Source: Streptomyces sp. NBC_00078 (GTDB taxonomy: Bacteria; Actinomycetota; Actinomycetes; Streptomycetales; Streptomycetaceae). Taken from it: a stretch of DNA of 64,000 bases. Below, piece after piece: positions 8,927-17,476 of this stretch (positions within the stretch are counted from its first letter, which is position 1; each line of letters starts with the position of its first letter). The notes beneath the pieces are model-generated. The model had not been told where the DNA came from and did not search any database. It worked only from the letters and a program-made list of their open reading frames with translations. A program made the position numbers and the translations under genes. The DNA is taken from assembly GCF_026343335.1 (NCBI RefSeq), contig NZ_JAPELX010000001.1, forward strand, positions 1,302,001-1,366,000, given 5' to 3'.

Positions 8927-9876
8927 GGCCGGATCTCCCCGAGCACCTCGCCGAAGATGACGACCTCGTCGCCCGGGCGAACCGTGCGGATCCGGCGCAC
9001 CCAGAGCACGATGCCGTCCTGCGGAGCGCTGACCTCTTCCAGCGTGTTGCCGTAGTGGTCGGTGATGGTGGCGATCAGGTCGCCTTCCTTGCAGGTCTCC
9101 CCCGGCTCGGCGCGGGCGACGAAGAAGCCGCCGGAGGCGGAGCGGGCGAAGGTGCCCGAGACGGTCGTGTAGGTGTCCCGCAGCTCCGGCTCGCCGTCGG
9201 TCATCCCGAGCCGGCGCAGGATGTTGCGGATCGAGTGCAGGTGGTGCTCGACGTTGGTCTCGCGGTAGGTGGCGCCGCCGCACTCGATGGTGATGGCGGG
9301 CTTGCCGGCCGCGAGGACGGGGTGGCGGACCGTGCCGCCCCACTTGCCGCCCTTCCAGACCAGTTCGTGCCCGGCGGCGAGCGCGAGGTCCGTCGCCAGG
9401 TCCTCGTAACCGCCCTGGAGGATGACCAGCGGGGCGATCTCGCCGTAGGCACCACCGGTGTGCAGGTCGACCAAGGCGTCCACGGCGGGGACGACCTGCT
9501 CGACGAAGGTGGCGGCCAGCCGCTGCGAGTACGAGCCCTCAGCGTCACCCGGGAAGATGCGGTTGAGGTTGAGGTGGTCGATGCCGCTCGCGCGGGCGGC
9601 CGCCTCGAAGGCCGGGGTGTTCATGCAGGGGATGCCGACGACGGTGCCGCGCAGCGTGGCCGGGTCGAGCTCGGCCAGGGCGCGCCGGATGGCCTCCTGG
9701 CCGTCGTACTCGTCGCCGTGCACACCCGCGTCCACGCACAGGACCGGGCCGTCCTGCTCACCGTTGACGACGATCAGCGGAATGCCGAGCTCCACGCCGT
9801 AGGTGCTGGTGCCGACCGGGATGAGGCCCTGGGCGCGCTCGCCGGGGGCGACGGTCAGCGAACCGATGAAATACAT
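8923..9876 (-). CDS. zinc deacylase, succinylglutamate desuccinylase/aspartoacylase family (first copy)
   Basis: A 317-residue zinc-dependent amidohydrolase of the AstE/AspA carboxypeptidase-like family. The first two zinc ligands are in GVHGDEYDGQ (His and Glu, about residues 53-62) and the third in VDLHTGG. A C-terminal barrel-like domain with GDLIATITDHYGN is typical of the DoeB/AstE-like subgroup that removes acyl groups from N-acyl amino acids. It overlaps the aldehyde dehydrogenase by 4 nt. A distant paralog lies at 12914-13885 on the other side of the ABC importer, so the cluster has two deacylases. An N-acylated amine or amino acid as imported substrate is inferred. Confidence 0.87.
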   Translation of the reverse strand: MYFIGSLTVAPGERAQGLIPVGTSTYGVELGIPLIVVNGEQDGPVLCVDAGVHGDEYDGQEAIRRALAELDPATLRGTVVGIPCMNTPAFEAAARASGIDHLNLNRIFPGDAEGSYSQRLAATFVEQVVPAVDALVDLHTGGAYGEIAPLVILQGGYEDLATDLALAAGHELVWKGGKWGGTVRHPVLAAGKPAITIECGGATYRETNVEHHLHSIRNILRRLGMTDGEPELRDTYTTVSGTFARSASGGFFVARAEPGETCKEGDLIATITDHYGNTLEEVSAPQDGIVLWVRRIRTVRPGDEVVIFGEVLGEIRP

Positions 9877-10122
9877 GGGGATCCTTTCAAACGTGGATCG
9901 AATGCGGGCCAGGACGCCCGCGATGATCGCGGCGATACGCTCGAGGACAGCGCGGTCGCTGATCGGCGGCGGCGCGATCTGGACCGGCAGTGAGGTCAGG
10001 AGCTTGGCCAGCGTGTTGTTCTCGCCGGTTCACTCCGTGTCGGGCTGCCTGGCTGCGGGCGGCCGTTGGCTGCTCCGCCGGGCCATGGCCGATGATCCGT
10101 TGCCGTAGGTGTGTGTGGCTGT
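9877..10122. other. 246-nt spacer between deacylase and ABC ATPase genes
   Basis: No convincing gene. On the minus strand, directly upstream of and in frame with the deacylase start, about 50 codons are open with protein-like composition (a hydrophobic IAAIIAGVLARI stretch) after a TGA. No ATG, GTG or TTG was found in that extension, so I keep the deacylase start at 9876. It may be the tail of a lost gene or just 5' leader. Confidence 0.4.
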
Positions 10123-10890
10123 CTAGAGCACTCTTTCGAGGAATGCCTGGGTTCGTTTTTCGCGTGGGTTGGCCAGTAGTTCGCGGGCGTCGCCGCGTTC
10201 GACGGCGATGCCGTCGTCCATGAAGAGGACTTCGTCGGCGACCTCGCGGGCGAAGCCCATCTCGTGGGTGACGAGGAGCATGGTCATGCCGTTGCCGGCG
10301 AGGTCGCGCATGACGGCGAGGACTTCGCCGACGCGTTCGGGGTCCAGGGCGCTGGTGGGTTCGTCGAAGAGCATGATGGTGGGTTCCATGGCGAGGGCGC
10401 GGGCGATGGCCACGCGTTGCTGCTGGCCGCCGGAGAGCTGGGCGGGGTACTTGTGGCCGCATCCCTCCAGGCCGACCCTGGCCAGGAGTTCTCGCGCCTG
10501 CTCCCGGCAGGTGGCGCGGTTCTTCTTGTGCACCAGGACCGGTCCGGACATGACGTTGCTTTCGGCGGTCATGTTGGGGAACAGGTTGAACTGCTGGAAG
10601 ACCATGCCGATGCGGGCGCGCTGCTCGGCCAGCCGCTTGGGGCGCACGGCGTGGTAGGCGTCGTCCTTCTCGAGGTAGCCGAAGTCCTCTCCGTTGACCT
10701 TCAGGACGCCGCGGTCGGCGGTCTCCAGGCCGTTGATACAGCGCAGCAGGGTGGATTTGCCGGATCCGCTGGGGCCGATGATGCAGGAGATCTCCCCGGC
10801 CGCGACGGTCAGGTCGATGTCGTGCAGGACCTGGTGACGTCCGAAGCTCTTGCACAGCTTGCGTGCGACGATCGTTCCGTCCGGGTTCAC
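10123..10890 (-). CDS. polar amino acid ABC transporter ATP-binding protein
   Basis: A 255-residue GlnQ/HisP-type ATPase. It has Walker [10 protein letters not shown] (about residues 37-45), Q-loop VFQQFNLFP, signature LSGGQQQR, Walker [14 protein letters not shown] and the switch histidine in [10 protein letters not shown]. The GTG start at 10890 overlaps the permease stop by 4 nt (GTGA), so an open frame further upstream is not used. It powers uptake with the adjacent permease and lipoprotein. An insertion around [14 protein letters not shown] is slightly longer than in textbook GlnQ. Substrate is inferred to be the amine or amino-acid derivative processed by the flanking enzymes. Confidence 0.93.
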   Translation of the reverse strand: MNPDGTIVARKLCKSFGRHQVLHDIDLTVAAGEISCIIGPSGSGKSTLLRCINGLETADRGVLKVNGEDFGYLEKDDAYHAVRPKRLAEQRARIGMVFQQFNLFPNMTAESNVMSGPVLVHKKNRATCREQARELLARVGLEGCGHKYPAQLSGGQQQRVAIARALAMEPTIMLFDEPTSALDPERVGEVLAVMRDLAGNGMTMLLVTHEMGFAREVADEVLFMDDGIAVERGDARELLANPREKRTQAFLERVL

Positions 10891-11852
10891 AGCAGGGACT
10901 CCCTCGTGGTGGCAACTGGCGCCGGCTGGCCGGTCCCGGGCTCGCCCGCTGTGGCGGCGCCGGTCAGGCGTGCCCGGGTGGAGCGGGAGAATCGGCGCTC
11001 GATCATGGACTGCGGCACGCTCAGTACCAGCGTCATGATCAGGTACCAGAGGCTGGCCACGATCAGCAGCGGGATGGTCTGGTAGGTGCGGGCGTAGATG
11101 GCCTGTGCGCTTTGCAGCAGGTCGGCGACGCCGAGCACGCTCACCAGGGAGGTCTCCTTGAGCATGCCGATGACCTGGTTGCCGGTGGCCGGGATGACCG
11201 CGGGCATGGTCTGCGGGATGATCACGTGCCGGAGCTTGGTGAACCCCGACATGCCCAGCGACTCCGCGGCCTCGTGCTGTCCGCGGCTGACCGAGGCGAA
11301 CCCGCCGCGGATGATCTCGGACATGTAGGCGGCCTGGTTCAGGGTGAGGCCCACGACGGCCGCGGTCATCGGCGTCATGATCGCGTTCACGTTCACCGGT
11401 GTGGAGATGTCCGTGAACGGGATACCGACCGACAGGTGCGGGTACAGCGCCGCGATGTTGAACCAGAAGATCAGCTGCACGAGCACCGGGGTGCCGCGGA
11501 AGAAGGTGATGTAGAGCTGGGCGAGCCCGGAGACGGGCCGCTGGTGCGACATGCGCATCACCGCCAGCAGCAGCCCGAGCACGGTGGCCAGCGCCATGCT
11601 GACCACGGTGAGAAGAAGCGTGACCAGCAGGCCGTTGAGGATGGTCTGGGTGGTGAAGTAGCTGAACACCACCGGCCAGCGATAGTTCTCGTTCGTCACC
11701 GCCGTCCACACCAGGCCGGCGACGATGACGATCGCGACGGCCCAGGCGACGTAGTCACGCGGACGTTTCGGCGTGATCCGCTTCTTTTCCTCGGCCAGCA
11801 GTGGTGGCACCGGTCGGCTCCTGGTCGTCGTCTCGATCATTTCCGTCGACAT
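10887..11852 (-). CDS. polar amino acid ABC transporter permease
   Basis: A 321-residue inner-membrane permease of the HisM/GlnP type. Several hydrophobic segments begin at about residue 30. The cytoplasmic EAA loop [21 protein letters not shown] is a clear contact site for the ATPase. The start MSTEMIETT at 11852 lies 1 nt from the binding-protein stop; an upstream start would overlap that gene by about 50 nt and is less likely. With a single permease gene the importer would have a homodimeric membrane part. Confidence 0.9.
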   Translation of the reverse strand: MSTEMIETTTRSRPVPPLLAEEKKRITPKRPRDYVAWAVAIVIVAGLVWTAVTNENYRWPVVFSYFTTQTILNGLLVTLLLTVVSMALATVLGLLLAVMRMSHQRPVSGLAQLYITFFRGTPVLVQLIFWFNIAALYPHLSVGIPFTDISTPVNVNAIMTPMTAAVVGLTLNQAAYMSEIIRGGFASVSRGQHEAAESLGMSGFTKLRHVIIPQTMPAVIPATGNQVIGMLKETSLVSVLGVADLLQSAQAIYARTYQTIPLLIVASLWYLIMTLVLSVPQSMIERRFSRSTRARLTGAATAGEPGTGQPAPVATTRESLL

Positions 11853-11853
11853 G

Positions 11854-12810
11854 TCAGTCCTGCGGGACGGCCATGGCCGCGGTCTTGATCCCGAGACCCT
11901 CAAAACCCCAGCGGCCCAGCGCCTTCGCGTACTGGGGGCTGTCGATGACCGACTGGATGGCAGCCTTCACCGCGGGAGTCAGCGCAGAGTCCTTCTTCAG
12001 CGCGACGGCCACGGTCTTGGTCGCCACCAGGGGCTTGAGGACCTCGAACGTCTTGGGCTGCTGTGTGGCCGCCCACTGAAGCCCGGTGAAGTCGTACATC
12101 ACCGCGTCGATCCGCTTGGACACCAGCTGGGTCAGGGCGTCGTTCACGCTGGCCAGGGTCACCGCCTTGATGGCCGGCTTGCCCTTGCCCGTACAGTCCT
12201 GCTTGGACAGCAGGGGCAGCCACTGCAGCTCCGCGGTACTGCCGGACTGCACAGCGACACGATGCCCGCACAGCGTGTGGGTGCTCAGCTTCTGCGGATT
12301 TCCGTACGGGACGGACACCCCGGTGCCGGCCTTGAAGTAGTCGACCATGTCGAGCACCTTCAGCCGCTCCGTGGTGGCACCCATGGTGGAGGCGGTGAAG
12401 TCGTACCGGTCGGCCTGCAGGCCGGTGATGATGGTGTCGAACTTGACGTTGCTGATCTGCAGCTTCAGGCCCAGCCTGGCGGCGATCAGCCGGGAGAAGT
12501 CCGGGTTGAACCCGATCGGGGTCTTGTTGTCCGACGCCATGAACGAAGTCGGCGGGCTGGTCAGATCCATGGCCACCGACATCGTGCCCCTGGCCTTCAC
12601 CGCCGCGGGCAGCAGCTTCACCGCCGCCGCGTCCGGCTTCACACCCACCGAGATGTCATCGGTGTGCTCACCCGACGAACCCGAACCCCCGCCCTGCGCC
12701 GTACTCTTCGACCCCACGCTCTGCGCGGTGCCACCCGCCCCGCACGCGGCAAGCGCGAGGGCCAAGGCAGTCGTGACGATCGGAACACTCAAGAATCTGC
12801 TGACTCGCAT
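11854..12810 (-). CDS. ABC transporter substrate-binding lipoprotein (amino-acid type)
   Basis: A 318-residue extracellular solute-binding protein of family 3. The signal peptide ends in a lipobox LAAC at about residues 21-24. The SBP core starts near KARGTMSVAMDLTSPP, with IGFNPDFSRLIAARLGLKL and the ligand-loop region DFTASTMGATTERLKVLD as in amino-acid receptors. A strong AAGGAG ribosome binding site precedes the ATG. It is the first gene of the importer unit and lies 103 nt after the second deacylase. It probably captures the compound consumed by this cluster. Confidence 0.92.
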   Translation of the reverse strand: MRVSRFLSVPIVTTALALALAACGAGGTAQSVGSKSTAQGGGSGSSGEHTDDISVGVKPDAAAVKLLPAAVKARGTMSVAMDLTSPPTSFMASDNKTPIGFNPDFSRLIAARLGLKLQISNVKFDTIITGLQADRYDFTASTMGATTERLKVLDMVDYFKAGTGVSVPYGNPQKLSTHTLCGHRVAVQSGSTAELQWLPLLSKQDCTGKGKPAIKAVTLASVNDALTQLVSKRIDAVMYDFTGLQWAATQQPKTFEVLKPLVATKTVAVALKKDSALTPAVKAAIQSVIDSPQYAKALGRWGFEGLGIKTAAMAVPQD

Positions 12811-12913
12811 AGGTCTGCTCCTTATCGAGAGGGAAAACGCGCTGGGAGCCGCTCAAATCGGGGGCCAGCTCAGTGGGTTGGGGGATGGAATCGGTGGGCG
12901 GGCTTGAGGCCCG

Positions 12914-13885
12914 TCAGTGGTGGGGGGTGGCGATGGCGGCGAGGTGCGTGCCGGGGCGGACGGTGAGCCCGTTCATGTTGTAGATGACCGTTCCGGAGGA
13001 GACGGCGGTGATCTTGTGCTCGGTGTCGTCGACCGGGTCGATGACGCGGCCGATGGTCTGTCCCTCGGTCACCTCGTCGCCGGTGACCGCGTCCGGGTAC
13101 CAGAGACCTGCGACGGGAGACTCGACCTCGCCCGTCCAGATCCAGTCGCGCGGCGGCACGGTCACCGGTGCGAGGTGCTGCGGCGCCTCGATAACGCCGA
13201 GGTGGTGCAGGAGCCGGTACAGGGCGTCGAGGAGTCTGCGCACGGTGGCGGGGTTGCGGTCGCCGAGTTGGCCGGTCTCGACGAGGATCGCGGGGATGCC
13301 CTGCCGGTTCGCCGCGGCGTGGCTGTTGCCGCCCTCCGGGCTGGTGCCGAAGATGACCCGCTCGTATCCGACCGCGTGGGCCATTCCCCTGTTCTTCGCG
13401 TCCAGTTCGTCGTCGCCGGTCAGGCGGTAGCCGACGAAGTCGAGCAGGTGCTGGTCGATGCCGCCGCTGTGCAGGTCGATGTAGGCGTCGGCGCCGTCGA
13501 TCAGGTGCTCGAACAGCCAGGCCGCCATCCGGTCGGTGGGGCCGCCGTCCTTGTCGCCGGGGAAGACGCGGTTGATGTTGACGCCGTCCAGCGGGGAGAT
13601 GTTGAGCCTGCCTCCGTAGACGGCCGGGGGGTTGGCCACGGGGCAGATCACCAGCTGGCCGGCGATCTCGTCCGGTTCCAGCAGCCCGGCCAGGCGGGTG
13701 GTGGCGTCGACGGGGATGAACTCGCCGCCGTGGACGCCACCGGTGATTACGATCCTGGGGCCCGGGCGGGAGCCGTTGACGAGGATCAGGGGAACCTCCG
13801 CCGTCGTGGAGCCGAGGTCGGCGGTCAGGCTCCCGCGGGTCTTGTGGCCGGGCTCGGCCCTCAGCGGGCCGATGGTCAGGGTCAT
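12914..13885 (-). CDS. zinc deacylase, succinylglutamate desuccinylase/aspartoacylase family (second copy)
   Basis: A 323-residue paralog of the deacylase at 8923-9876. Zinc ligands are in GGVHGGEFIPVDA and in YIDLHSGG, and the substrate loop NINRVFPGDKDGG matches the first copy (LNRIFPGDAEG). The C-terminal part (ESPVAGLWYPDAVTGDEV) is the same barrel-like extension. Two such enzymes around one transporter suggest either two acyl substrates or sequential deacylation. It is the first full gene downstream of the N-methyl amino acid oxidase and the relic at 13904. Confidence 0.87.
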   Translation of the reverse strand: MTLTIGPLRAEPGHKTRGSLTADLGSTTAEVPLILVNGSRPGPRIVITGGVHGGEFIPVDATTRLAGLLEPDEIAGQLVICPVANPPAVYGGRLNISPLDGVNINRVFPGDKDGGPTDRMAAWLFEHLIDGADAYIDLHSGGIDQHLLDFVGYRLTGDDELDAKNRGMAHAVGYERVIFGTSPEGGNSHAAANRQGIPAILVETGQLGDRNPATVRRLLDALYRLLHHLGVIEAPQHLAPVTVPPRDWIWTGEVESPVAGLWYPDAVTGDEVTEGQTIGRVIDPVDDTEHKITAVSSGTVIYNMNGLTVRPGTHLAAIATPHH

Positions 13886-13903
13886 GGCTTTCCTCGTTCG
13901 GGC

Positions 13904-13987
13904 TCAGACCGCGGTGCGGCCGTTGGTGGTGATGAAGTCGATCGGCTGCGAGGCGCGGCCCTGAAGGGCGAGGCCCGCGGCGATGCC
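13904..13987 (-). pseudogene. C-terminal relic of a second MSOX/SolA-like oxidase
   Basis: Reading the minus strand, about 27 codons (GIAAGLALQGRASQPIDF...NGRTAV, then stop) closely match the last residues of the intact oxidase just upstream (DIAADLALEGASPQPIDF...VGRTEA, stop). DNA similarity is also visible, but no upstream part of the copy remains. It looks like the remnant of a tandem duplication whose 5' part was deleted, leaving only the tail between the deacylase and the intact oxidase. Confidence 0.65.
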
Positions 13988-14033
13988 GCCCATGGCGGGA
14001 AGGAGCCGACGGAGAGGGTGGCGTCCTGCATGG

Positions 14034-15173
14034 TCATGCCTCCGTACGGCCGACGGTGGAGAGGAAGTCGATGGGCTGGGGCGAGGCGCCCTCCAGCGCG
14101 AGGTCCGCGGCGATGTCGCCGAAGGCGGGCGAAAGCTTGAAGCCGTGACCGGAGAAACCGGCGAGCAGGATGACGTTCTCGGCACCGGGCAGCGGACCGA
14201 CCAGCGGGCGGCTGCTCTCGGTGTAGCCCTCCATGTAGACGGAGAGGCGGGTGGGGTCCGGGTGCAGGTCGGGCAGGTAACGCCCGATCAGCTCGGAGAA
14301 GACCTCCAGTTCGTCCGGCCGCACAGTGCGGTCCAGTTGGTTGGGGTCGTCGGCGAGCCGGTGCAGCGCGCGGGACAGTCCGAGCTTGACCGAGATGCCG
14401 TCCGGGGAGGGCAGGCCGTAGCAGTGGGTGGGTGCCGTGCGGATGAAGGCGGGGCGCTCCTCACCGAACCAGACGTCGGGGACGGTGGGCACGTACCAGG
14501 CGCTGACGAGGCGCCGGACTTCCAGCTCCCACGGCAGGTCGGGCAGGAGGTCGTTGACCCAGGGGCCGGGGGTGACGACGGCGGTGTCGAAGCGCTCGCT
14601 GCCGGAGTCGGTGCGGATCTCCACGCCGCCCGCGACGGGGACGATCTCGCGGACCGTGCTGTAGCGGTGGATGACGGCACCCAGCTGCTCGGCGCGGCGG
14701 GCAGCGGTCTGGATCGTCAGTTCCGGGCGGATGAACCCGGCGCGGCGGTCGAGTACGGCCGCGTCGCCGTCCTCGATGCGGTACTGCGGGAATCGCTTGG
14801 CGAGCGTGTCGGCGTCCAGTACCTCGTGGTCGAGGTCGTGGTCGGCGATGGACTGAAGGACGGTGGCCATCTGCTGGTGGTCGGTCGGCCCCATGAGCAG
14901 GCATCCGGTCAGGCGCCGCAGCTCGCGGCCGGTCTCCTGCTGGAGCTGCTCCCAGAGGGCGTCGGCGTGCTTGAGGAGCGGGACGTAGCGGGAGTCCTCG
15001 AAGTGCGCGCTGCGGAAGATCCGGGACTCGCCGCCGGCGGCGCTGCGGTCGTGGCCGGGTGCGTAGCGGTCGTAGCCGACGACCTCGGCGCCGCGGGCCG
15101 CCAGCCGCCAGGCGGCCTGGCTGCCCATCGTTCCGACGCCGACGACCGCGACGCGCTTCCTGGCAGCTGACAC
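14034..15173 (-). CDS. FAD-dependent oxidoreductase, N-methyltryptophan/sarcosine oxidase (MSOX) type
   Basis: A 379-residue flavoprotein of the monomeric sarcosine oxidase/SolA group. The Rossmann motif VAVVGVGTMGSQAAWRLA lies at about residues 8-25, followed by the RFRSAHFEDSRY-type segment seen in MTOX/MSOX. The C-terminal FLSGHGFK-like motif is LLAGFSGHGFKLSPAFG. The usual FAD-attachment cysteine region reads SVYMEGYTESS, with no Cys in the normal CxY position, so covalent flavinylation is doubtful. Such enzymes demethylate or oxidise secondary amino acids. It is divergent from the IclR gene at 15449 with 275 nt between. Confidence 0.85.
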   Translation of the reverse strand: MSAARKRVAVVGVGTMGSQAAWRLAARGAEVVGYDRYAPGHDRSAAGGESRIFRSAHFEDSRYVPLLKHADALWEQLQQETGRELRRLTGCLLMGPTDHQQMATVLQSIADHDLDHEVLDADTLAKRFPQYRIEDGDAAVLDRRAGFIRPELTIQTAARRAEQLGAVIHRYSTVREIVPVAGGVEIRTDSGSERFDTAVVTPGPWVNDLLPDLPWELEVRRLVSAWYVPTVPDVWFGEERPAFIRTAPTHCYGLPSPDGISVKLGLSRALHRLADDPNQLDRTVRPDELEVFSELIGRYLPDLHPDPTRLSVYMEGYTESSRPLVGPLPGAENVILLAGFSGHGFKLSPAFGDIAADLALEGASPQPIDFLSTVGRTEA

Positions 15174-15335
15174 AGAACTTTCCTTTCGTACCGCCGAGGC
15201 GCATGCTGGGCCTTCGACGTGAGGCTGTTCGATTCGAGATGGTTTGAGCGGGAGCCAGGCCCTCCTTGTGGACCTGAGGCTCGCAACCGCCGCGTCTCGC
15301 AGTCCGGTTCACTTCGGGGGATCTTTCGAAGTGCC

Positions 15336-15372
15336 GTGCCGCATTGTGGAATGCTGTGCTAGAATCTGGCAC
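15336..15372 (+). promoter_or_regulatory. imperfect palindrome over a predicted -10 box, upstream of the first IclR gene
   Basis: GTGCC at 15336-15340 and GGCAC at 15368-15372 bound a 37-bp imperfect inverted repeat (pattern GTGCCnnATTnT ... TAGAATnnGGCAC). It covers the likely -10 element TAGAAT at 15360-15365. The same arrangement recurs at 16331-16367. The symmetry and position suggest an operator for autoregulation by the IclR protein; binding is inference. Confidence 0.6.
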
Positions 15373-15448
15373 AGAGAATGGCAGTGGCTCAGAGGGGAGT
15401 CAAGAGGGTGTCCACCAGAAATTTCGAGGATTAACGGGGGGAAACCGT

Positions 15449-15863
15449 ATGGAAATGAAGAGCGTCACCAGGTCGCTGCGCGTCCTGGAGGCGGTCGCCC
15501 AGCATCAGCCCGTGACCGTCGGGGAGTTGACGAAGCTCTTCGGACTGCCGAAGTCCACCGTGCAGCGCACCCTGGTCACCCTGGCCGAGGCCGGCTGGCT
15601 GCGCGCCAACCGCAAGGACACCACCCGCTGGGAGATCGGCACCCGCGTCCTGGCCGTACGACCCGCCGCACTCCAGGGCTCCAGCCTGTTCGCCGCCGCA
15701 CGCGAACCCATGGTCCGCCTCCGGGACACGGTGAACGAGACCATCCACCTCTCCGTGCCGGACGCCCTGCACTGCATGGTCGTCGTGGACCGCGTCGACT
15801 GCGACCACGCCGTACGCACCTTCCACACGATCGGCGACACCTCACCCCTGCACGCCACCGCCG
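15449..15863 (+). repeat. 415-bp direct repeat (unit 1), DNA-binding half of the IclR gene
   Basis: Bases 15449-15863 appear identical to 16441-16855 (offset 992 bp). Downstream of 15863 the two genes diverge sharply, while they encode the same fold. The sharp border at a fixed codon (138/139) points to recent duplication with gene conversion or domain exchange. Confidence 0.85.
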
Positions 15864-16201
15864 TTGGACGCGCCGTCCTCGCCCACCTTCCGCCGCGGGA
15901 CGTCGACGAACTCATCACGGCAGGGCTGGAGCGATTCAGCGACACGACCCCCGCCGAGCCCGACGAACTGCGAGCCGAACTGGACCGGATCCGGACCGAC
16001 GGCTACGCGATCAACCGCAACCAGTACCGGCCGGGCGTCTGCGCCATCGCCGCTGCCGTGCTCGATGAGGACGGCACCCCGCTGGCAGCCGTGGCCGTCT
16101 CCATGCCCGAGGCGCGGTACGACAGCGAACGTGCGCCCAAGTGGGGCCGCCTCATCGCCGACACAGCTGTGGAGATCTCCCAGCGCCGCCTGGGCGCCTG
16201 A
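15449..16201 (+). CDS. IclR-family transcriptional regulator (first copy)
   Basis: A 250-residue regulator with an N-terminal winged helix (about residues 1-65, LTKLFGLPKSTVQRTLVTLAEAGWLR) and a C-terminal effector domain (about 80-248, with HATAVGRAVLAHLP and GVCAIAAAVLDEDG). The ATG at 15449 follows a G-rich ribosome binding site and matches the start of the second copy, so a more upstream in-frame start is rejected. Its first 138 residues are identical to the second copy, after which identity falls abruptly. It is divergent from the amine catabolic genes and is the likely local regulator. Confidence 0.92.
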   Translation: MEMKSVTRSLRVLEAVAQHQPVTVGELTKLFGLPKSTVQRTLVTLAEAGWLRANRKDTTRWEIGTRVLAVRPAALQGSSLFAAAREPMVRLRDTVNETIHLSVPDALHCMVVVDRVDCDHAVRTFHTIGDTSPLHATAVGRAVLAHLPPRDVDELITAGLERFSDTTPAEPDELRAELDRIRTDGYAINRNQYRPGVCAIAAAVLDEDGTPLAAVAVSMPEARYDSERAPKWGRLIADTAVEISQRRLGA

Positions 16202-16330
16202 ACGGCAGAGGGCGGCCCGCAAGCCGTCGACTGAGGGGCCGGCTCGCACGTTGACGCGTATGAGCCGGCCCTCAGCCTTGTGTCACGGCAGCCACCGCCC
16301 TGCACCCGGCCGGGACCAACTTTCGACAGC

Positions 16331-16367
16331 GTGCCGCATAATGGAACGTCGTGCTAGAATCCGGCAC
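16331..16367 (+). promoter_or_regulatory. second copy of the palindromic operator/promoter, upstream of the second IclR gene
   Basis: GTGCC at 16331-16335 and GGCAC at 16363-16367 bound a 37-bp inverted repeat with 13 of 18 arm positions matching. The -10-like TAGAAT sits at the same place as in the copy at 15336. The preceding TTTCGA is also conserved. Both IclR genes therefore probably share one operator type. Confidence 0.6.
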
Positions 16368-16440
16368 GGATGATGACTGTGACTCTGTGGTGGAGTCAAA
16401 AGGCGTGAATCAGGAATCCATAGGTCTGAGGGGGCATTGA

Positions 16441-16855
16441 ATGGAAATGAAGAGCGTCACCAGGTCGCTGCGCGTCCTGGAGGCGGTCGCCCAGCATCAG
16501 CCCGTGACCGTCGGGGAGTTGACGAAGCTCTTCGGACTGCCGAAGTCCACCGTGCAGCGCACCCTGGTCACCCTGGCCGAGGCCGGCTGGCTGCGCGCCA
16601 ACCGCAAGGACACCACCCGCTGGGAGATCGGCACCCGCGTCCTGGCCGTACGACCCGCCGCACTCCAGGGCTCCAGCCTGTTCGCCGCCGCACGCGAACC
16701 CATGGTCCGCCTCCGGGACACGGTGAACGAGACCATCCACCTCTCCGTGCCGGACGCCCTGCACTGCATGGTCGTCGTGGACCGCGTCGACTGCGACCAC
16801 GCCGTACGCACCTTCCACACGATCGGCGACACCTCACCCCTGCACGCCACCGCCG
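16441..16855 (+). repeat. 415-bp direct repeat (unit 2), DNA-binding half of the IclR gene
   Basis: Second unit of the repeat described at 15449-15863. The intervening 577 bp hold the divergent 3' half of the first gene plus the duplicated promoter. Confidence 0.85.
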
Positions 16856-17190
16856 CCGGGAACGCCGTCCTCGCCCACCTGAGGAAATCCGAGATCGCAG
16901 AGGTCACCGCAGGGACGCTGGAGGGTTACGGCGAGGAGACCATCACCGAGCCGGGGCAACTGCGGGCTGAGCTGCACCGCGTGAGAGAGCGCGGCTACGC
17001 CGTCAACCACAACCAGTATCTGCAGGGTGTCTGCGCGATCGCGGCACCCGTGCTCGACGGTGAGGACACACCGCTGGCCGCCGTAGCCATCTCCCTGCCC
17101 ACCTCCCGCTTCGAGGCCGGCCGGCTACCCGAGCTGGGCCGGCTGGTCGCCGAGACGGCTGCGGAGATCACCGCCCGGCACCTGGCCTGA
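16441..17190 (+). CDS. IclR-family transcriptional regulator (second copy)
   Basis: A 249-residue protein whose winged-helix half (residues 1-138) is identical to the first IclR protein. Its effector-binding half is only moderately similar (for example YGEETITEPGQLRAELHRV against FSDTTPAEPDELRAELDRI). Both should read the same operator but respond to different ligands, or form mixed dimers. The promoter region is duplicated with it. It is followed by an IS21 remnant, so the duplication lies at the edge of a rearranged segment. Confidence 0.92.
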   Translation: MEMKSVTRSLRVLEAVAQHQPVTVGELTKLFGLPKSTVQRTLVTLAEAGWLRANRKDTTRWEIGTRVLAVRPAALQGSSLFAAAREPMVRLRDTVNETIHLSVPDALHCMVVVDRVDCDHAVRTFHTIGDTSPLHATAAGNAVLAHLRKSEIAEVTAGTLEGYGEETITEPGQLRAELHRVRERGYAVNHNQYLQGVCAIAAPVLDGEDTPLAAVAISLPTSRFEAGRLPELGRLVAETAAEITARHLA

Positions 17191-17300
17191 CGCCTGTCCC
17201 GGCTCCGGGTCCTCACCCGGGCTGACGGCCGCGTTCCCACCCGGACCGATCCGGCCCCCTCCCTGCGGGAGGCGGGTGTCACGTCGGGATCACTTCACGA

Positions 17301-17476
17301 TCACGTAGATCTCTTCGAGATGCCCAGATGCCGCGCGATCGCCCGGATCGGCATCTGCTCGGCCCGGTGCAGCCTGCGAATCTCTGCCCAGTCCTCCACG
17401 CAGATCACCCTCTCCCTCCTGACCTCAGATCAAGATCAGGTTCAGGCGAAGATCACCAAGTGGGTCACTTTTGATC
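17301..17476 (-). mobile_element. IS21-family remnant: left end and first 35 codons of istA
   Basis: On the minus strand a GTG at 17408 opens a 35-codon frame, VICVEDWAEIRRLHRAEQ then MPIRAIARHLGIS, that matches the N-terminal helix-turn-helix of IstA-type transposases. It then stops at 17301. Upstream, 17440-17476 contains a GATCAAAAGTGACCCA-like sequence characteristic of IS21-family ends. No DDE domain and no istB are present, so it is a truncated, dead copy marking a past insertion next to the IclR duplication. Confidence 0.7.

Noticed and set aside
8923..13885. Ectoine/hydroxyectoine degradation cluster
   Set aside because: Deacylase and transporter fit, but ectoine hydrolase (M24 peptidase family) and diaminobutyrate aminotransferase genes are absent, and extra amine oxidases are present.
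15431..16818. Minus-strand frames repeated in both IclR copies
   Set aside because: They are identical only because the underlying DNA is duplicated; they mirror the IclR coding frame.
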